From the NCBI RefSeq assembly GCF_014596945.1, contig NZ_JACVXB010000002.1:186001-250000 (forward strand): DNA of 64,000 nucleotides. Direction: 5' to 3'. This document shows positions 47,558 through 56,433 of the stretch, piece by piece. The position numbers and the translations under genes were made by a program. How positions within the stretch are numbered: position 1 is the stretch's first letter; every line of letters starts with the position of its first letter. The notes under the pieces are model-generated. The model had not been told where the DNA came from. It searched no databases and saw only the letters and a list, made by a program, of their open reading frames with translations. Source of the stretch: Aestuariibaculum sediminum. Lineage in GTDB: Bacteria; Bacteroidota; Bacteroidia; Flavobacteriales; Flavobacteriaceae.

Positions 47558-48100
47558 TTAATTCGGGTCGATATAATTTCCACTATAATTTCCAGATATC
47601 ACTTTGCCATCTTTTCGAGTAAATGAAAAAGTCAAGTCAACCGTTGTATCTGTCAAGTTGTTAATTGTTACCGTAGAACTTGAAGCGTAAATATCCAAAT
47701 TTGAATCGCCATCAGAAAGAAATACAGTTCCAGGGGTAAATTCACCACTAATTAATGTTCCGTTTATTGAAAAATCATAGTCCCAAATTTCCGTGTATGT
47801 TTTTTCTTGTAAGTCAACTTCGGTAAAATCAAAATAGATAAAAGTAATGTTTGTCAAATCATTGCCACTATTAATTTCTGAGGTCGTTTTATTAAAGAGA
47901 CTTATTCCAATGTCACTTGGGTCGTTAGTTGTTGTATTTTCATCGTTAATCCAAGCAGTAGTTATGTCATAGGTAGTTCCGTTAAATGTAACTTCATTTT
48001 TTGATTGATTTGGATTGTCGCCATTATCGTCCGACGAACAACTTGTGATAAAAATTGTTATAGTAAAAAGAACTACTAATCTGATTCTTTTAAAATTCAT
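47558..48100 (-). CDS. Small lipoprotein of cassette unit B
   Basis: 180 residues with a lipoprotein signal (Cys21, FITSCSSDD) and a beta-rich domain with VTFNGTTYDI and a C-terminal GKVISGNYSGNY. No enzyme motifs. It is co-transcribed with the beta-barrel gene upstream (16-bp gap). The stop is 6 bp from the unit boundary. The function is unknown; secreted lipoprotein/porin pairs in cassettes often serve surface roles. Confidence 0.7.
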   Translation of the reverse strand: MNFKRIRLVVLFTITIFITSCSSDDNGDNPNQSKNEVTFNGTTYDITTAWINDENTTTNDPSDIGISLFNKTTSEINSGNDLTNITFIYFDFTEVDLQEKTYTEIWDYDFSINGTLISGEFTPGTVFLSDGDSNLDIYASSSTVTINNLTDTTVDLTFSFTRKDGKVISGNYSGNYIDPN

Positions 48101-48116
48101 AGTTGATAATTTGAGT

Positions 48117-48713
48117 TTATTTAAAAAAGTAACCTAACGATAGACTCACCACAGAATTTTTATATCTATCGTTTTTAAATATTTCTATTAATCCATAACT
48201 GTATCTTGCTTGTAAAAATAGGCTTTCATTAAATTTCAAGGATAGACCTCCATTTAAAGCAAAGTCAATTGTATTTGTGTTAGTGAACTCAACTTCCTCA
48301 CCTTTGTTATTTTGTGGATATTCAATTTCTCCCTTGCTATCTATTAAAAAACCTATTTGTGGGCCAAAATGAAAACTTAAGTTTTTAATAAACTCAAATT
48401 TTGCTTGAATAGGGATGTCTATGTAGTCTAATTTAGCATCAATTGATATTGTAGGTTCATTTGTGTTACGAATGCTAATCAAACCTCCTTTTTTGTTGTA
48501 AAGCAATTCAGCTTGTAGTGAAAATGATTCTGATAATTCCAATTCTGCTAAACCACCAATATTAAAAGAAACGTTATCGGTAAAGGCACTTTTACCTGTA
48601 TGGAATCCAGAAAGATTTATTCCTGCTTTAGCTCCATATCGAATGTTGTTTTGGGCTATCAATTTTGCAGTAACAATTACAAAAATTATTAAAGTTAGTC
48701 TTTTAATGTTCAT
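48117..48713 (-). CDS. Outer-membrane beta-barrel (porin-family) protein of cassette unit B
   Basis: 198 residues with a signal peptide (to KLIAQ) and the alternating-strand pattern of small outer-membrane barrels: RYGAKAGINLSGF, SLQAELLYNKKGG, KNLSFHFGPQIGFL, and a terminal VSLSLGYFFK. It belongs to the outer-membrane beta-barrel domain 2 group. It starts 22 bp inside the unit B right boundary, leaving little room for its own promoter. Confidence 0.8.
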   Translation of the reverse strand: MNIKRLTLIIFVIVTAKLIAQNNIRYGAKAGINLSGFHTGKSAFTDNVSFNIGGLAELELSESFSLQAELLYNKKGGLISIRNTNEPTISIDAKLDYIDIPIQAKFEFIKNLSFHFGPQIGFLIDSKGEIEYPQNNKGEEVEFTNTNTIDFALNGGLSLKFNESLFLQARYSYGLIEIFKNDRYKNSVVSLSLGYFFK

Positions 48714-48735
48714 AAGTTTATTGTTTGGTCAAAAT

Positions 48736-48810
48736 GTTGGGTAACGGCCCGGCTAAAAAGCGTTGCCGAACCGCAGGGCAGCTATGATTTTTTAGCCATT
48801 GTTAGGCCAC
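48736..48810. repeat. attC-like site between cassette units B and C
   Basis: 75 bp, the most compact site. It begins with the right end of unit B (GTTGGGTAAC, 48736-48745) and ends with the left end of unit C (GTTAGGCCAC, 48801-48810). Perfect 9-bp arms GGCTAAAAA (48751-48759) and TTTTTAGCC (48789-48797) enclose a terminal loop region. The hamB stop codon and last codons lie within the site. Confidence 0.75.
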
Positions 48811-50999
48811 GTTATATTTTCATTTATTTTCTGTTTTTCGTATTCCAATAGGTCTTTTGAATTAAAAAGCTCCTTATCGCGAATAAATTCCAAAACACGA
48901 TCTTGATCTAGGTCAGTTGGAATTTGCTCTTGAATTTTTCTGATTGCACTACCCGGAATACCATATTCACTTAAAATCGCCAAATTTTCACGGAGAAAAT
49001 CGTTTTCAATATGATTTGCGTAATAAATATAGTTCCCTGGTCTTAACCCAAACTCAGCACAAACAAACCTTTGGATTTCACTGACCACCGACAACCATTT
49101 TGGCACTTTATATTGAAACCAGTGCTTCATTATCTGAAAAGTGTCTTGAATAGCCTTGTCCATTAAATCTGCGTCTTCAATATCCTTATTTCCTTCAAGC
49201 CTTCTTAAATAAGCAAAATTGTTATTCACCAAATAACTAATGTCCTGATTAAGACCATAATTAAAGGTCATATTTACAAGTTTACCTTTTGTCATTGGCC
49301 TTGTAGTTTCACCTTCAACAATCAAATTGTCCCAACAAATTCCTAAAATGTACTCTAACTGCTTATAACGTGGTTGATTCCAGCTAATAAGCTCGTATTT
49401 AGAATGAATGTCATTACGTAAAGTATCGAAGATATTCTTCTGACCATGAACTTTAACTCCATTCTTCTTAATTATTTGCCTTTCATTCTCTGGAATAGAT
49501 AGAATAGCTTCATACTGCTCAGAGGTTCTGTCTTTTACTTCCTCTTCTGAGAGTTGAATTAGGATTTCATCTTTAATAGGGTTTTGCTGATAAAATGGAA
49601 TATCAATTATAATTTGCTCTTTCAGAGGAGGAGGATTAAAGTTGTAGATGTTCCCGACATAATGAATCATCATTCTGCCGGCTCTTCCCTTAATATTTGA
49701 GTAGTCAAAATAATCAACATCATTCGGACCCTTTTTTTCATCAAAATAGATTATGTTCTTCGCACTGGTATTGACTCCTTCAATTATCGTAGATGTGCAA
49801 AAAAGATATTTTAATTCTCCCTTATTAAAATAGTCTATTATGGAAGTCGTAATGTGTTTCTGTAATGCACCATCGTGAACACCGATATCATATTTTAGAT
49901 TTTTAAGAATGCTCCATTCTTTGGTTACATAATCAATTATCCAATTGCTTAACGGATATTCATTATTACTGGCTTTCGCTTCAATGTCTGATAAATAATG
50001 GCAAAACTTCTTCGACAGACTTCTAACTCTATTTGGAGAAGAACAATAAATTATTGTCTGCTCATTTTCAAGTTCATGTAATAAGTCAAATAGAACTTTT
50101 TCCTTGAATCGTGCTTTTTTTCCTCTTTGTCCAAACTCCCCTTTGTATTCTTTATAAACATCAATAGATTTAGAATCTACAAGCGAATAATCACTTTTAA
50201 TAAAGACAGCATTGTGTCGCTCGGCAAAACCCTCACTGATTCCATCTATATTAGGGCCTAGCAAGTAGAATTTTGGAGAATAGGTTTTTAATATATGATT
50301 GAAGGCATTATTGAGTGAGGAAGATCTTTCGTCATCTCTATTTCCACTTAATTTATAAAACTCGTCAATTACTAAAAAATCGACATTGAAGAAATCTTGG
50401 TACTCATTTACTCTCTCCGCAGTAAACAGGAAAATATTCCCTTTTTGTTTATCTGATTCTTGTGAAGTTCTAACTATTAATTTATAGTGTTCGCGATACT
50501 TCAATAGTTTTCTACGGGTCTCATCAAGTAGTGCTAGTGTCGGCTGAATTATTACAATATTTTGGTACTTTCTGGATGATACAACTTCTTCAATCAAGAG
50601 GCTTTTACCAAAACTAGTGGGGGCGCTTACAATTACGTTTTGATCTGTCTTTAAGTACTCTAACAACTCTAGTTGCTCTTCATGGAAATATTTTGAAGGT
50701 ATATTTTCTGAATGGTGCAAGCCTTTTCTTATTTCAGCTGGAAGATTTTTCAACCCTTTGAACTCGTCTTTCTCTAAGTATGGATAAAAGCCAGATGACT
50801 CAATTAAATCAATCCATATATCATGAGTCGATTTTTCGAGTTTGTCCCAATTACTCAAAGCGTTAATTATTATTTTACGAGCAGAAGAATCGTCTGTTTT
50901 GAGCAGTGAAGAGCAATATTGAGCATAATCGAAACTTTGATTAAAGTCAAGGGTTTCAAGATTTTCTAAGTCAAATAATATTTCTTCAGAACTACGCAT
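48792..50999 (-). CDS. hamB: HamB-type helicase of a Hachiman defence system
   Basis: 735-residue superfamily 2 helicase. Walker A SAPTSFGKS (about 130), the DExx box VIDEFYKL, a C-terminal helicase lobe with STIIEGVNTSAKN and KGRAGRMM. Preceded by hamA with an 8-bp overlap, which is the Hachiman gene order. In Hachiman the helicase senses or unwinds damaged or phage DNA and releases HamA. The last residues (WPNNG) and the stop codon are encoded by the cassette boundary. Confidence 0.85.
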   Translation of the reverse strand: MRSSEEILFDLENLETLDFNQSFDYAQYCSSLLKTDDSSARKIIINALSNWDKLEKSTHDIWIDLIESSGFYPYLEKDEFKGLKNLPAEIRKGLHHSENIPSKYFHEEQLELLEYLKTDQNVIVSAPTSFGKSLLIEEVVSSRKYQNIVIIQPTLALLDETRRKLLKYREHYKLIVRTSQESDKQKGNIFLFTAERVNEYQDFFNVDFLVIDEFYKLSGNRDDERSSSLNNAFNHILKTYSPKFYLLGPNIDGISEGFAERHNAVFIKSDYSLVDSKSIDVYKEYKGEFGQRGKKARFKEKVLFDLLHELENEQTIIYCSSPNRVRSLSKKFCHYLSDIEAKASNNEYPLSNWIIDYVTKEWSILKNLKYDIGVHDGALQKHITTSIIDYFNKGELKYLFCTSTIIEGVNTSAKNIIYFDEKKGPNDVDYFDYSNIKGRAGRMMIHYVGNIYNFNPPPLKEQIIIDIPFYQQNPIKDEILIQLSEEEVKDRTSEQYEAILSIPENERQIIKKNGVKVHGQKNIFDTLRNDIHSKYELISWNQPRYKQLEYILGICWDNLIVEGETTRPMTKGKLVNMTFNYGLNQDISYLVNNNFAYLRRLEGNKDIEDADLMDKAIQDTFQIMKHWFQYKVPKWLSVVSEIQRFVCAEFGLRPGNYIYYANHIENDFLRENLAILSEYGIPGSAIRKIQEQIPTDLDQDRVLEFIRDKELFNSKDLLEYEKQKINENITWPNNG

Positions 51000-52020
51000 T
51001 TTGCTGATTATATAGTTTTGTGTGTAATCTTTTTAGTAATTCTTTCTTACTTGGAATTGGGAATAGTACGAGTAAGATATTTAGTTCGGTTTTCACAGGT
51101 TCACCAACGTTGTCTTCGATTTCATTTAGCTTATTTTTAAGTAATTCTTGCAACTCAAGCATCTCTTTCTCATACTCTTGAATAAACTCATTTGTGTTTT
51201 CATCAGTGTGAGTTTCATAGAGATTGGATTGATAAGTACACACTAAAGGGATGGTCACAGACTGTAAAAAATCTTGAAGTTTCGCTTCTTTCAATTCCAC
51301 TTTTGATAAAGCATCGAACCAATACTTTTTATCGTCCAAAAATCGAAGGTATTCGTCCTTTGTGTTTTTATCCTCATAATCATCTGGAGGGATGAATGAA
51401 TATTTTTTCTTTCCAATTAATGCTATCTCTCGATATAGAAAGTCCTTTTTAAAGTGAGATTCTATATCACCAATTAAATCAGAAATACCGTGAGATCCAG
51501 CGTTACCATTTTTTCTTGAATATAATTTCGACTCACCAAAATACAATGAGGAGTTTTCTGGATTATTAAGGTCAGGACCAATATGTACTAGGTCAAATCC
51601 ATGAACTGTTGCCCCATCTGTATCTTTAAAATATATTTTAGAGATCAGGGGAATTGTATCGACAAAGTCTCTTAAAAGAAGATGAAGTATTAGCTCTCCA
51701 AATTCTCCCCGTTTTAGGTATTTGTCTTCTAATTCAATTTCACAATCATTGAGACAATCATCCTTATCAACATAGATTGCTTTTGCTTCTTTGAATTCTT
51801 TTATATTGTAAATTGATTTAGCCGCTTCGATTAATTTTCTTCGATCGTACTGTTTTAGAATGCCCGTATGATAACCAAAAGCAAAGTCGACAATTGAATC
51901 CATTAACAATTCAGTCAGTGCATCATACCTAAATTCGCCAAAATCAAACCCAACAAAATAGGTCCGCAAATCAGCTTGTTCAAAATGTTGGTGAATTATG
52001 TTTTTTGAGTTTGGGGGCAT
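50992..52020 (-). CDS. hamA: HamA-type (DUF1837) nuclease of a Hachiman defence system
   Basis: 342-residue protein with the DUF1837/HamA pattern: GEFGELILHLLLRDF, then VHGFDLVHIG and YFGESKLY, which give the Asp and Glu-x-Lys of a PD-(D/E)xK-like nuclease core. In known systems HamA is held by HamB and on infection degrades DNA, so the host cell dies or stops growing before phage release. It starts 20 bp inside the right boundary of unit C. Confidence 0.85.
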   Translation of the reverse strand: MPPNSKNIIHQHFEQADLRTYFVGFDFGEFRYDALTELLMDSIVDFAFGYHTGILKQYDRRKLIEAAKSIYNIKEFKEAKAIYVDKDDCLNDCEIELEDKYLKRGEFGELILHLLLRDFVDTIPLISKIYFKDTDGATVHGFDLVHIGPDLNNPENSSLYFGESKLYSRKNGNAGSHGISDLIGDIESHFKKDFLYREIALIGKKKYSFIPPDDYEDKNTKDEYLRFLDDKKYWFDALSKVELKEAKLQDFLQSVTIPLVCTYQSNLYETHTDENTNEFIQEYEKEMLELQELLKNKLNEIEDNVGEPVKTELNILLVLFPIPSKKELLKRLHTKLYNQQNA

Positions 52021-52040
52021 TTTATGTCAATGTTTTTAAT

Positions 52041-52177
52041 GTGGCGTAACGGTCTAGTATAAGAATAGTAGCGGATTTTTATGCACTAACTTTTCGGCTA
52101 AACACAGACCTTATTTATATTTACTTACTTTCGTTTTAGCGATAAACCCGCTATTATTTTTATACATTGTTGGCGGT
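52041..52177. repeat. attC-like site between cassette units C and D
   Basis: 137 bp, from the right end of unit C (GTGGCGTAAC, 52041-52050) to the left end of unit D (GTTGGCGGT, 52169-52177). The stem arms 52056-52074 and 52148-52166 pair at 16 of 19 positions. The intervening 73 bp are a long AT-rich segment. Architecture as at 48736-48810, with no sequence similarity in the stem. Confidence 0.72.
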
Positions 52178-52185
52178 TCGTTTTT

Positions 52186-54057
52186 CTATTTAAACAGCTC
52201 GTTTTTTTCTTTCAAAATTGCATACATTGTCCTACCTTCTTTTGTAACTCTTACAGTTTCGCCAATCTCATTTGTTATTAAATTTTCAACATCACTATTT
52301 GTTTTAAATTTTTTAGAAATTGATTTTATGTCAGCAAGTTTTACTTTTTTCTTTTCCTTAAGGATTTCAAGAATTTTAGAAGCTAAAACTGAAATAGGTT
52401 TAGAATAAACATCACTAGGTTCAGACGCTATATTTTCTTCTGTCTTATCTGATTTCAAAAATGTTTCAGCTCCTTCTGAACTTAATTCTTTACTAGGCAC
52501 ATAAGTATTCAATGTACTTTCAAAAGCTGTAATTAAAGTTTTTAAATTATTCCTGTCATCTGTTATAAGTTCAGTTGTTGTTTTTGGTAAAATTGCTGCT
52601 CCATAAATTGAACCCCAAAGTGAATAATAAATTATTGGGTTTAAAATTTCTTCTTTTTCATTATTTTCAACGAACTTTAAAAAGTCACGACCTGAAGTAA
52701 ATAAAATTGCTATTGATTTAAGAACTTCATTATTGGTTGATGAAATTTTAAAACCACTTCTTAAACTGTCGAATGATTTTAGGAGTTCTAAAAGATATGT
52801 TCTGTCTGCGGATTTATCAAATCCTTTAATACTTGTTTTAAAGTGTCTAGCAATGTCAATTAGCAATTCTTTTCTATTGATAAAAAAGTACTCAATATTT
52901 TCAATATTATCTGCTTTTATAAAATACAATAAAGTAGAAGTTAAATATTCTTTGTCAGTAGAATTTAGAAATTCGGGCGTTTTTATTGTTAGTACATCAT
53001 TTTTAAACTCTGGAATGATTAAATCATCCAAATTCAGCTTGTTAATCTTTCTAGATAAAGTGATTTGTTTTCCAATAGTGAATTTAATATCATTAAAAAC
53101 ATCAGTTACTTTTTTGATGTAATTACTTGGGTATTTTGAACTATATTTTGAATCTATTGCACGTTTTAACTTTTCAATTTTAAGTAATATTGGTAAGTCA
53201 ATTTTTGACTTACTTAAAATACCTTCAATTAATAATTCATATACTGATGTCTTGAAGATTTCAAACTTCTTAAATGAATTTAGTACGTCAGAAGTAATTG
53301 TTGATTCAAGCATAATTGCTTCATCAAGTGTTTCAGTAGATTCATAAAGAGAGTAGATTTCATCTATAATATCTAAAGACTTCTTTTTTTCAAAGTCATT
53401 TTCTTCACCTATTTTATTTAGAAATAGAGACAGGTTATTGTTTAGAGATTTTAATAGAAGTGATATTTCTTGCCATTCTTTAGAAGTTTTATTTGAAAAA
53501 GCTATTGAACTACCTAAAATAACACCAAAAATTCTGTTTATTATTCTTTCATTTAAGAAAGTATTTGAATTGAGTTCTTTGTTTTTTGACGGTAAATTGG
53601 GGTTAGGTAAATCCATAACGAAACAATCTTCTTTAATCACAACAGAATTCTCTTTTGCAATTTTCGCATACTTTGTTTCAATGCTTTTTAAAGATTTTGC
53701 TAAAGTTTCATTTAGCTCTTGTTCTCTTCTGAAAATTAATTTAAAGTCGTTAAATAAAAATATAGTTTTATCAATTATTATATAATTTACCCCAGTTTTG
53801 TCCTTAATTATTTCAAAGTTATTATTGTCAATACTTGTTTCTAACAATATTGGAAAACCATAATCTTTGTCAATTTCTCTATTATGAAAAATTGGTTTTT
53901 CATAACCTATCAAGAAATTTTCATTCTCATTAAGGAAAGTCGCAGAAGCTCTTTTAAAACTATATTTTCTATTTGGATAATATGAAACAGGCGAAATTGA
54001 TAATGTAGTAAATACACTATTGAAATCGTTTGAGTTAAATGGAATATATACTTTCAT
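52186..54057 (-). CDS. Unknown 623-residue protein, candidate defence partner of an SF1 helicase
   Basis: No recognised family. The N-terminus (MKVYIPFNSNDFNSVF, then SISPVSYYPNRKY) looks like a distinct small domain; the middle is long and helical (about 130-510); the C-terminus (about 555-620, LASKILEILKEKKKVKLADI and RVTKEGRTMYAIL) looks like a winged helix. There is no signal peptide. It lies 9 bp after the helicase gene, within the same cassette unit, next to the Hachiman unit. A phage-defence role is inferred from the neighbourhood only. Confidence 0.6.
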   Translation of the reverse strand: MKVYIPFNSNDFNSVFTTLSISPVSYYPNRKYSFKRASATFLNENENFLIGYEKPIFHNREIDKDYGFPILLETSIDNNNFEIIKDKTGVNYIIIDKTIFLFNDFKLIFRREQELNETLAKSLKSIETKYAKIAKENSVVIKEDCFVMDLPNPNLPSKNKELNSNTFLNERIINRIFGVILGSSIAFSNKTSKEWQEISLLLKSLNNNLSLFLNKIGEENDFEKKKSLDIIDEIYSLYESTETLDEAIMLESTITSDVLNSFKKFEIFKTSVYELLIEGILSKSKIDLPILLKIEKLKRAIDSKYSSKYPSNYIKKVTDVFNDIKFTIGKQITLSRKINKLNLDDLIIPEFKNDVLTIKTPEFLNSTDKEYLTSTLLYFIKADNIENIEYFFINRKELLIDIARHFKTSIKGFDKSADRTYLLELLKSFDSLRSGFKISSTNNEVLKSIAILFTSGRDFLKFVENNEKEEILNPIIYYSLWGSIYGAAILPKTTTELITDDRNNLKTLITAFESTLNTYVPSKELSSEGAETFLKSDKTEENIASEPSDVYSKPISVLASKILEILKEKKKVKLADIKSISKKFKTNSDVENLITNEIGETVRVTKEGRTMYAILKEKNELFK

Positions 54058-54066
54058 TTTACTTTT

Positions 54067-55122
54067 TTAAAAAGGTAAATCGTCATTTACAGAATTTTTA
54101 TTCTTTTCGTTATGATACTCAAATAGATTTCTGTCGATATTTTCAATAAAACTTGATAAATGATTTGAGTATAAAATGAATAAATCACGATAACTTCTAG
54201 TTAGTGCAACATATAATGGGTTTCTATCTTTTTCATCACTTCCAATGCACATTGGAATGAAAACCGCCTCAAATTGAAGTCCTTTTGCACTATGATAGGT
54301 CATTAATTTAGGATTTTCGGTTGTAAAATCTAAATCCATTGAATTAGAACCATATCCTATTTTGGCTTCTACACCCCAATTTGATTTGTCAAAATAGCTT
54401 TTTGCTATTTTGACATCATTATTTGTTGGCAGTAATATACCGACATCAGTATAATTTTGTGCTTTAACAACATCTTTTATATAATCCAATTGGTCTTCAA
54501 AAGAAGAACATTCCACTAACCTTGGTTTATTAACTCCTTCTTTATTACATCTGTCTTCTAACGGGTCTCTAGATTGAGTTACTTTTTCTGCAATTCGAGC
54601 TACTTTTTTTGGCAACCTGTGATTAATTACTAAATTTTCCATTGGAATATTAGTTTGGATTTGGATTTCCTCCATTGTCAGAAGTTTACCTTTGTTCGGT
54701 ATGTTTTTGTAGAGTTGTTGTGCTGAATCTCCAAAAAGGATAAAATGTTTTTTAGCTGCATTTTGTAAATCAGCTAATTCGTTAGTATCAAAATCTTGAA
54801 CTTCATCTACAATTATATATTCAGCTGATGCCTTATCTCTTCGATTTACCCATTCCCAATGATAAAGTACTTTAGATTCGTCAACTCCAATAGTGTGTAT
54901 TCCATCTTCAATAAATTGTTTCAATGCTTTTGTAAACACGATAATCAAGTAATCATTATTTCCTTGTTCAGCAAGTTCTTTTGCTCTCCACAGTGCTAAA
55001 ACAGTTTTTCCACTTCCTGCACAGCCTTTTACAATAAAAGAACTGCTTAAATTTCTACGCACTATTCTTACTTGATAATCATCAAGTTCAGATTCGTTTA
55101 TGTACCAAGATTCTTTTGCCAT
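54067..55122 (-). CDS. Compact UvrD-like SF1 helicase/ATPase
   Basis: 351 residues with the main SF1 motifs: Q-like DDYQVRIV, Walker A GCAGSGKTVLALW (about 33), Walker B IIVDEVQDF, GDSAQQLY (motif III), NHRLPKK (motif IV), TYHSAKGLQFEAVF (motif V) and YVALTRSYRDLFIL (motif VI). It is short for UvrD/Rep (about 700) and lacks the 1B/2B insertions, like helicases of several two-gene defence systems. It starts 51 bp inside the unit D boundary and is followed by the 623-residue gene. Confidence 0.8.
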   Translation of the reverse strand: MAKESWYINESELDDYQVRIVRRNLSSSFIVKGCAGSGKTVLALWRAKELAEQGNNDYLIIVFTKALKQFIEDGIHTIGVDESKVLYHWEWVNRRDKASAEYIIVDEVQDFDTNELADLQNAAKKHFILFGDSAQQLYKNIPNKGKLLTMEEIQIQTNIPMENLVINHRLPKKVARIAEKVTQSRDPLEDRCNKEGVNKPRLVECSSFEDQLDYIKDVVKAQNYTDVGILLPTNNDVKIAKSYFDKSNWGVEAKIGYGSNSMDLDFTTENPKLMTYHSAKGLQFEAVFIPMCIGSDEKDRNPLYVALTRSYRDLFILYSNHLSSFIENIDRNLFEYHNEKNKNSVNDDLPF

Positions 55123-55173
55123 ATTTTTTTATTCTATCTAAATATTCTTGTTTAGCACTCTGTTTCTTAAATG

Positions 55174-55210
55174 ACCGCCAACGTGTGTATAAACACACTG
55201 GTGTGTTTAT
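55174..55210. repeat. Right boundary of cassette unit D with adjoining hairpin
   Basis: ACCGCCAAC (55174-55182) is the reverse complement of the unit's left end (52169-52177). Next to it is a 22-bp dyad with 10-bp arms (55189-55198 and 55201-55210, spacer TG). No further cassette boundary is recognisable to its right. It may be the entry end of the array, in the place an attI-like site would have, or the edge of a lost cassette. Confidence 0.6.
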
Positions 55211-55282
55211 TTTTATTATATATACAACGAATATAAGGTAATTACTTAATTAGTAAAATGATTATTCGTACAATTACCCAAT

Positions 55283-55711
55283 TTATAGATAAACTAATTC
55301 CTGAGTTTCAATATCGTAATATGGTCGTTGCCCAAATTGATTTGGTTGTAAATTGGTAACCGGAAAATATCTAGCCCCTGCAATAAGTGATTTTAATTCC
55401 TGAAATTCTTTTTTAGTAATAGATTTGTTTTCTTCTTTGGTTGCCCAGTTTATTAATCTATCAGCCAAAAGAGTACCAGCCATAGAATTTCCAACACCAG
55501 CAAGACTCATTGTGTCTTTTTTTGCTTTTTTTTCTGGGGTAATTTCAGTAGAAGGTAAGCTTTCTTCTGAAAGTGTTTGTAAAACATTTTTTACCTTTCT
55601 AGCATGGTGTGCTTTATTACGACAAGTGTCGCTGCAATACTTCTGTACACGACGTCTTTTAGGTTCAAATTCTTTAAAACAATACTGACATTTGTAAAAT
55701 CTACTTTCCAT
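55283..55711 (-). CDS. Zinc-ribbon protein of recombination module 2
   Basis: 142-residue homologue of 19927-20382: Cys8, Cys11, Cys26, Cys30 in a CxxC-x14-CxxxC ribbon with basic PKRRRVQKYC, a shared LSEESLPSTE linker, MSLAGVGN, and the conserved end YFPVTNL and GQRPYYDIET. The last gene of the module, it probably binds the palindrome just upstream of its start. A role as repressor or excision factor is inferred. Confidence 0.75.
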   Translation of the reverse strand: MESRFYKCQYCFKEFEPKRRRVQKYCSDTCRNKAHHARKVKNVLQTLSEESLPSTEITPEKKAKKDTMSLAGVGNSMAGTLLADRLINWATKEENKSITKKEFQELKSLIAGARYFPVTNLQPNQFGQRPYYDIETQELVYL

Positions 55712-55718
55712 AATTTAG

Positions 55719-55742
55719 CGTAAAATAAACGTTTGTTTTACG
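55719..55742. promoter_or_regulatory. 24-bp palindrome before the zinc-ribbon gene (module 2)
   Basis: A 24-bp palindrome with a single mismatched pair: CGTAAAA at the left, AAACGTTT at the centre, TTTTACG at the right, 8 bp upstream of the start codon. It has the same length, centre and outer arms as the core of the module 1 palindrome (20390-20413). The conservation between two modules that differ widely in sequence argues for a binding site. Confidence 0.72.
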
Positions 55743-55776
55743 TATAATACCGTTGATTTTGAGTTTTAAGTTAATT

Positions 55777-56430
55777 TTAGGTGACATTTGTAACCATTTT
55801 TATGGGAATGTTAAAAACCGATTCTAATAAAAATGCATCGGCATCAGCATCACTAATCAATTGTTGCTTTTTAGGTTTTGGCTTTAACACAGGTGTTTTT
55901 TTAGTTTGTGTTGTAAGGTATGTATTGGCACTAAAACCCCTCGTTTTTTCCTCAAAGGGACTCCCTTTTATAAGTTTTGAAAACTTGGTTTTTATTTCGG
56001 AGTGATGAACTTTAAAAGCATCAAATTGCAATTTAAAAAGCGACCTAACATTTTCCGATAAATTAACAAAATACTTACCTAAATTCACATACATTAAATA
56101 AGTAATGTTGACATGAATGTCTAGATGTTCCCAATATTTATTCATTAAAAATTGAAACTGACTTTCTGTTAGTTTTTCTTGAGCATCTAAAAGTAAAAAG
56201 AGGTTTTCTTCGAACAGGTTATATTTTGTGGCTATTTCAACTCTACTAAATTTTGTTTCATCAGCTGTTATTTCTTCTTTACGGTTTCTAAAGGCGATAG
56301 TATTGATTGCACCAGGTGGCACTAAATCCTTAAATTCTGTTTGTTGAAACTCGTTATATATTGTATCTGGAATATAAAAAATGTATGATCTTGTTAGATT
56401 ATCACGTATGGTTTTAAAAATATCGTTCAT
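55777..56430 (-). CDS. Accessory protein of recombination module 2 (unknown family)
   Basis: 217 residues, 3 bp after the integrase stop. Helical with a basic linker (KTPVLKPKPKKQQ), and a C-terminal ISDADADAFLLESVFNI that aligns with the end of the module 1 protein (20435-21148). The shared tail suggests a conserved contact, perhaps with the integrase, while the bodies have diverged. Function unknown. Confidence 0.7.
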   Translation of the reverse strand: MNDIFKTIRDNLTRSYIFYIPDTIYNEFQQTEFKDLVPPGAINTIAFRNRKEEITADETKFSRVEIATKYNLFEENLFLLLDAQEKLTESQFQFLMNKYWEHLDIHVNITYLMYVNLGKYFVNLSENVRSLFKLQFDAFKVHHSEIKTKFSKLIKGSPFEEKTRGFSANTYLTTQTKKTPVLKPKPKKQQLISDADADAFLLESVFNIPIKMVTNVT

Positions 56431-56433
56431 ATT

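Noticed and set aside
52733-53122. Long plus-strand frame inside the 623-residue gene
   Set aside because: It overlaps a longer supported gene on the other strand and has low-complexity composition as expected of an antisense shadow.
47414-55210. CRISPR array
   Set aside because: The repeats are few, unit-specific and separated by genes, not short regular spacers.
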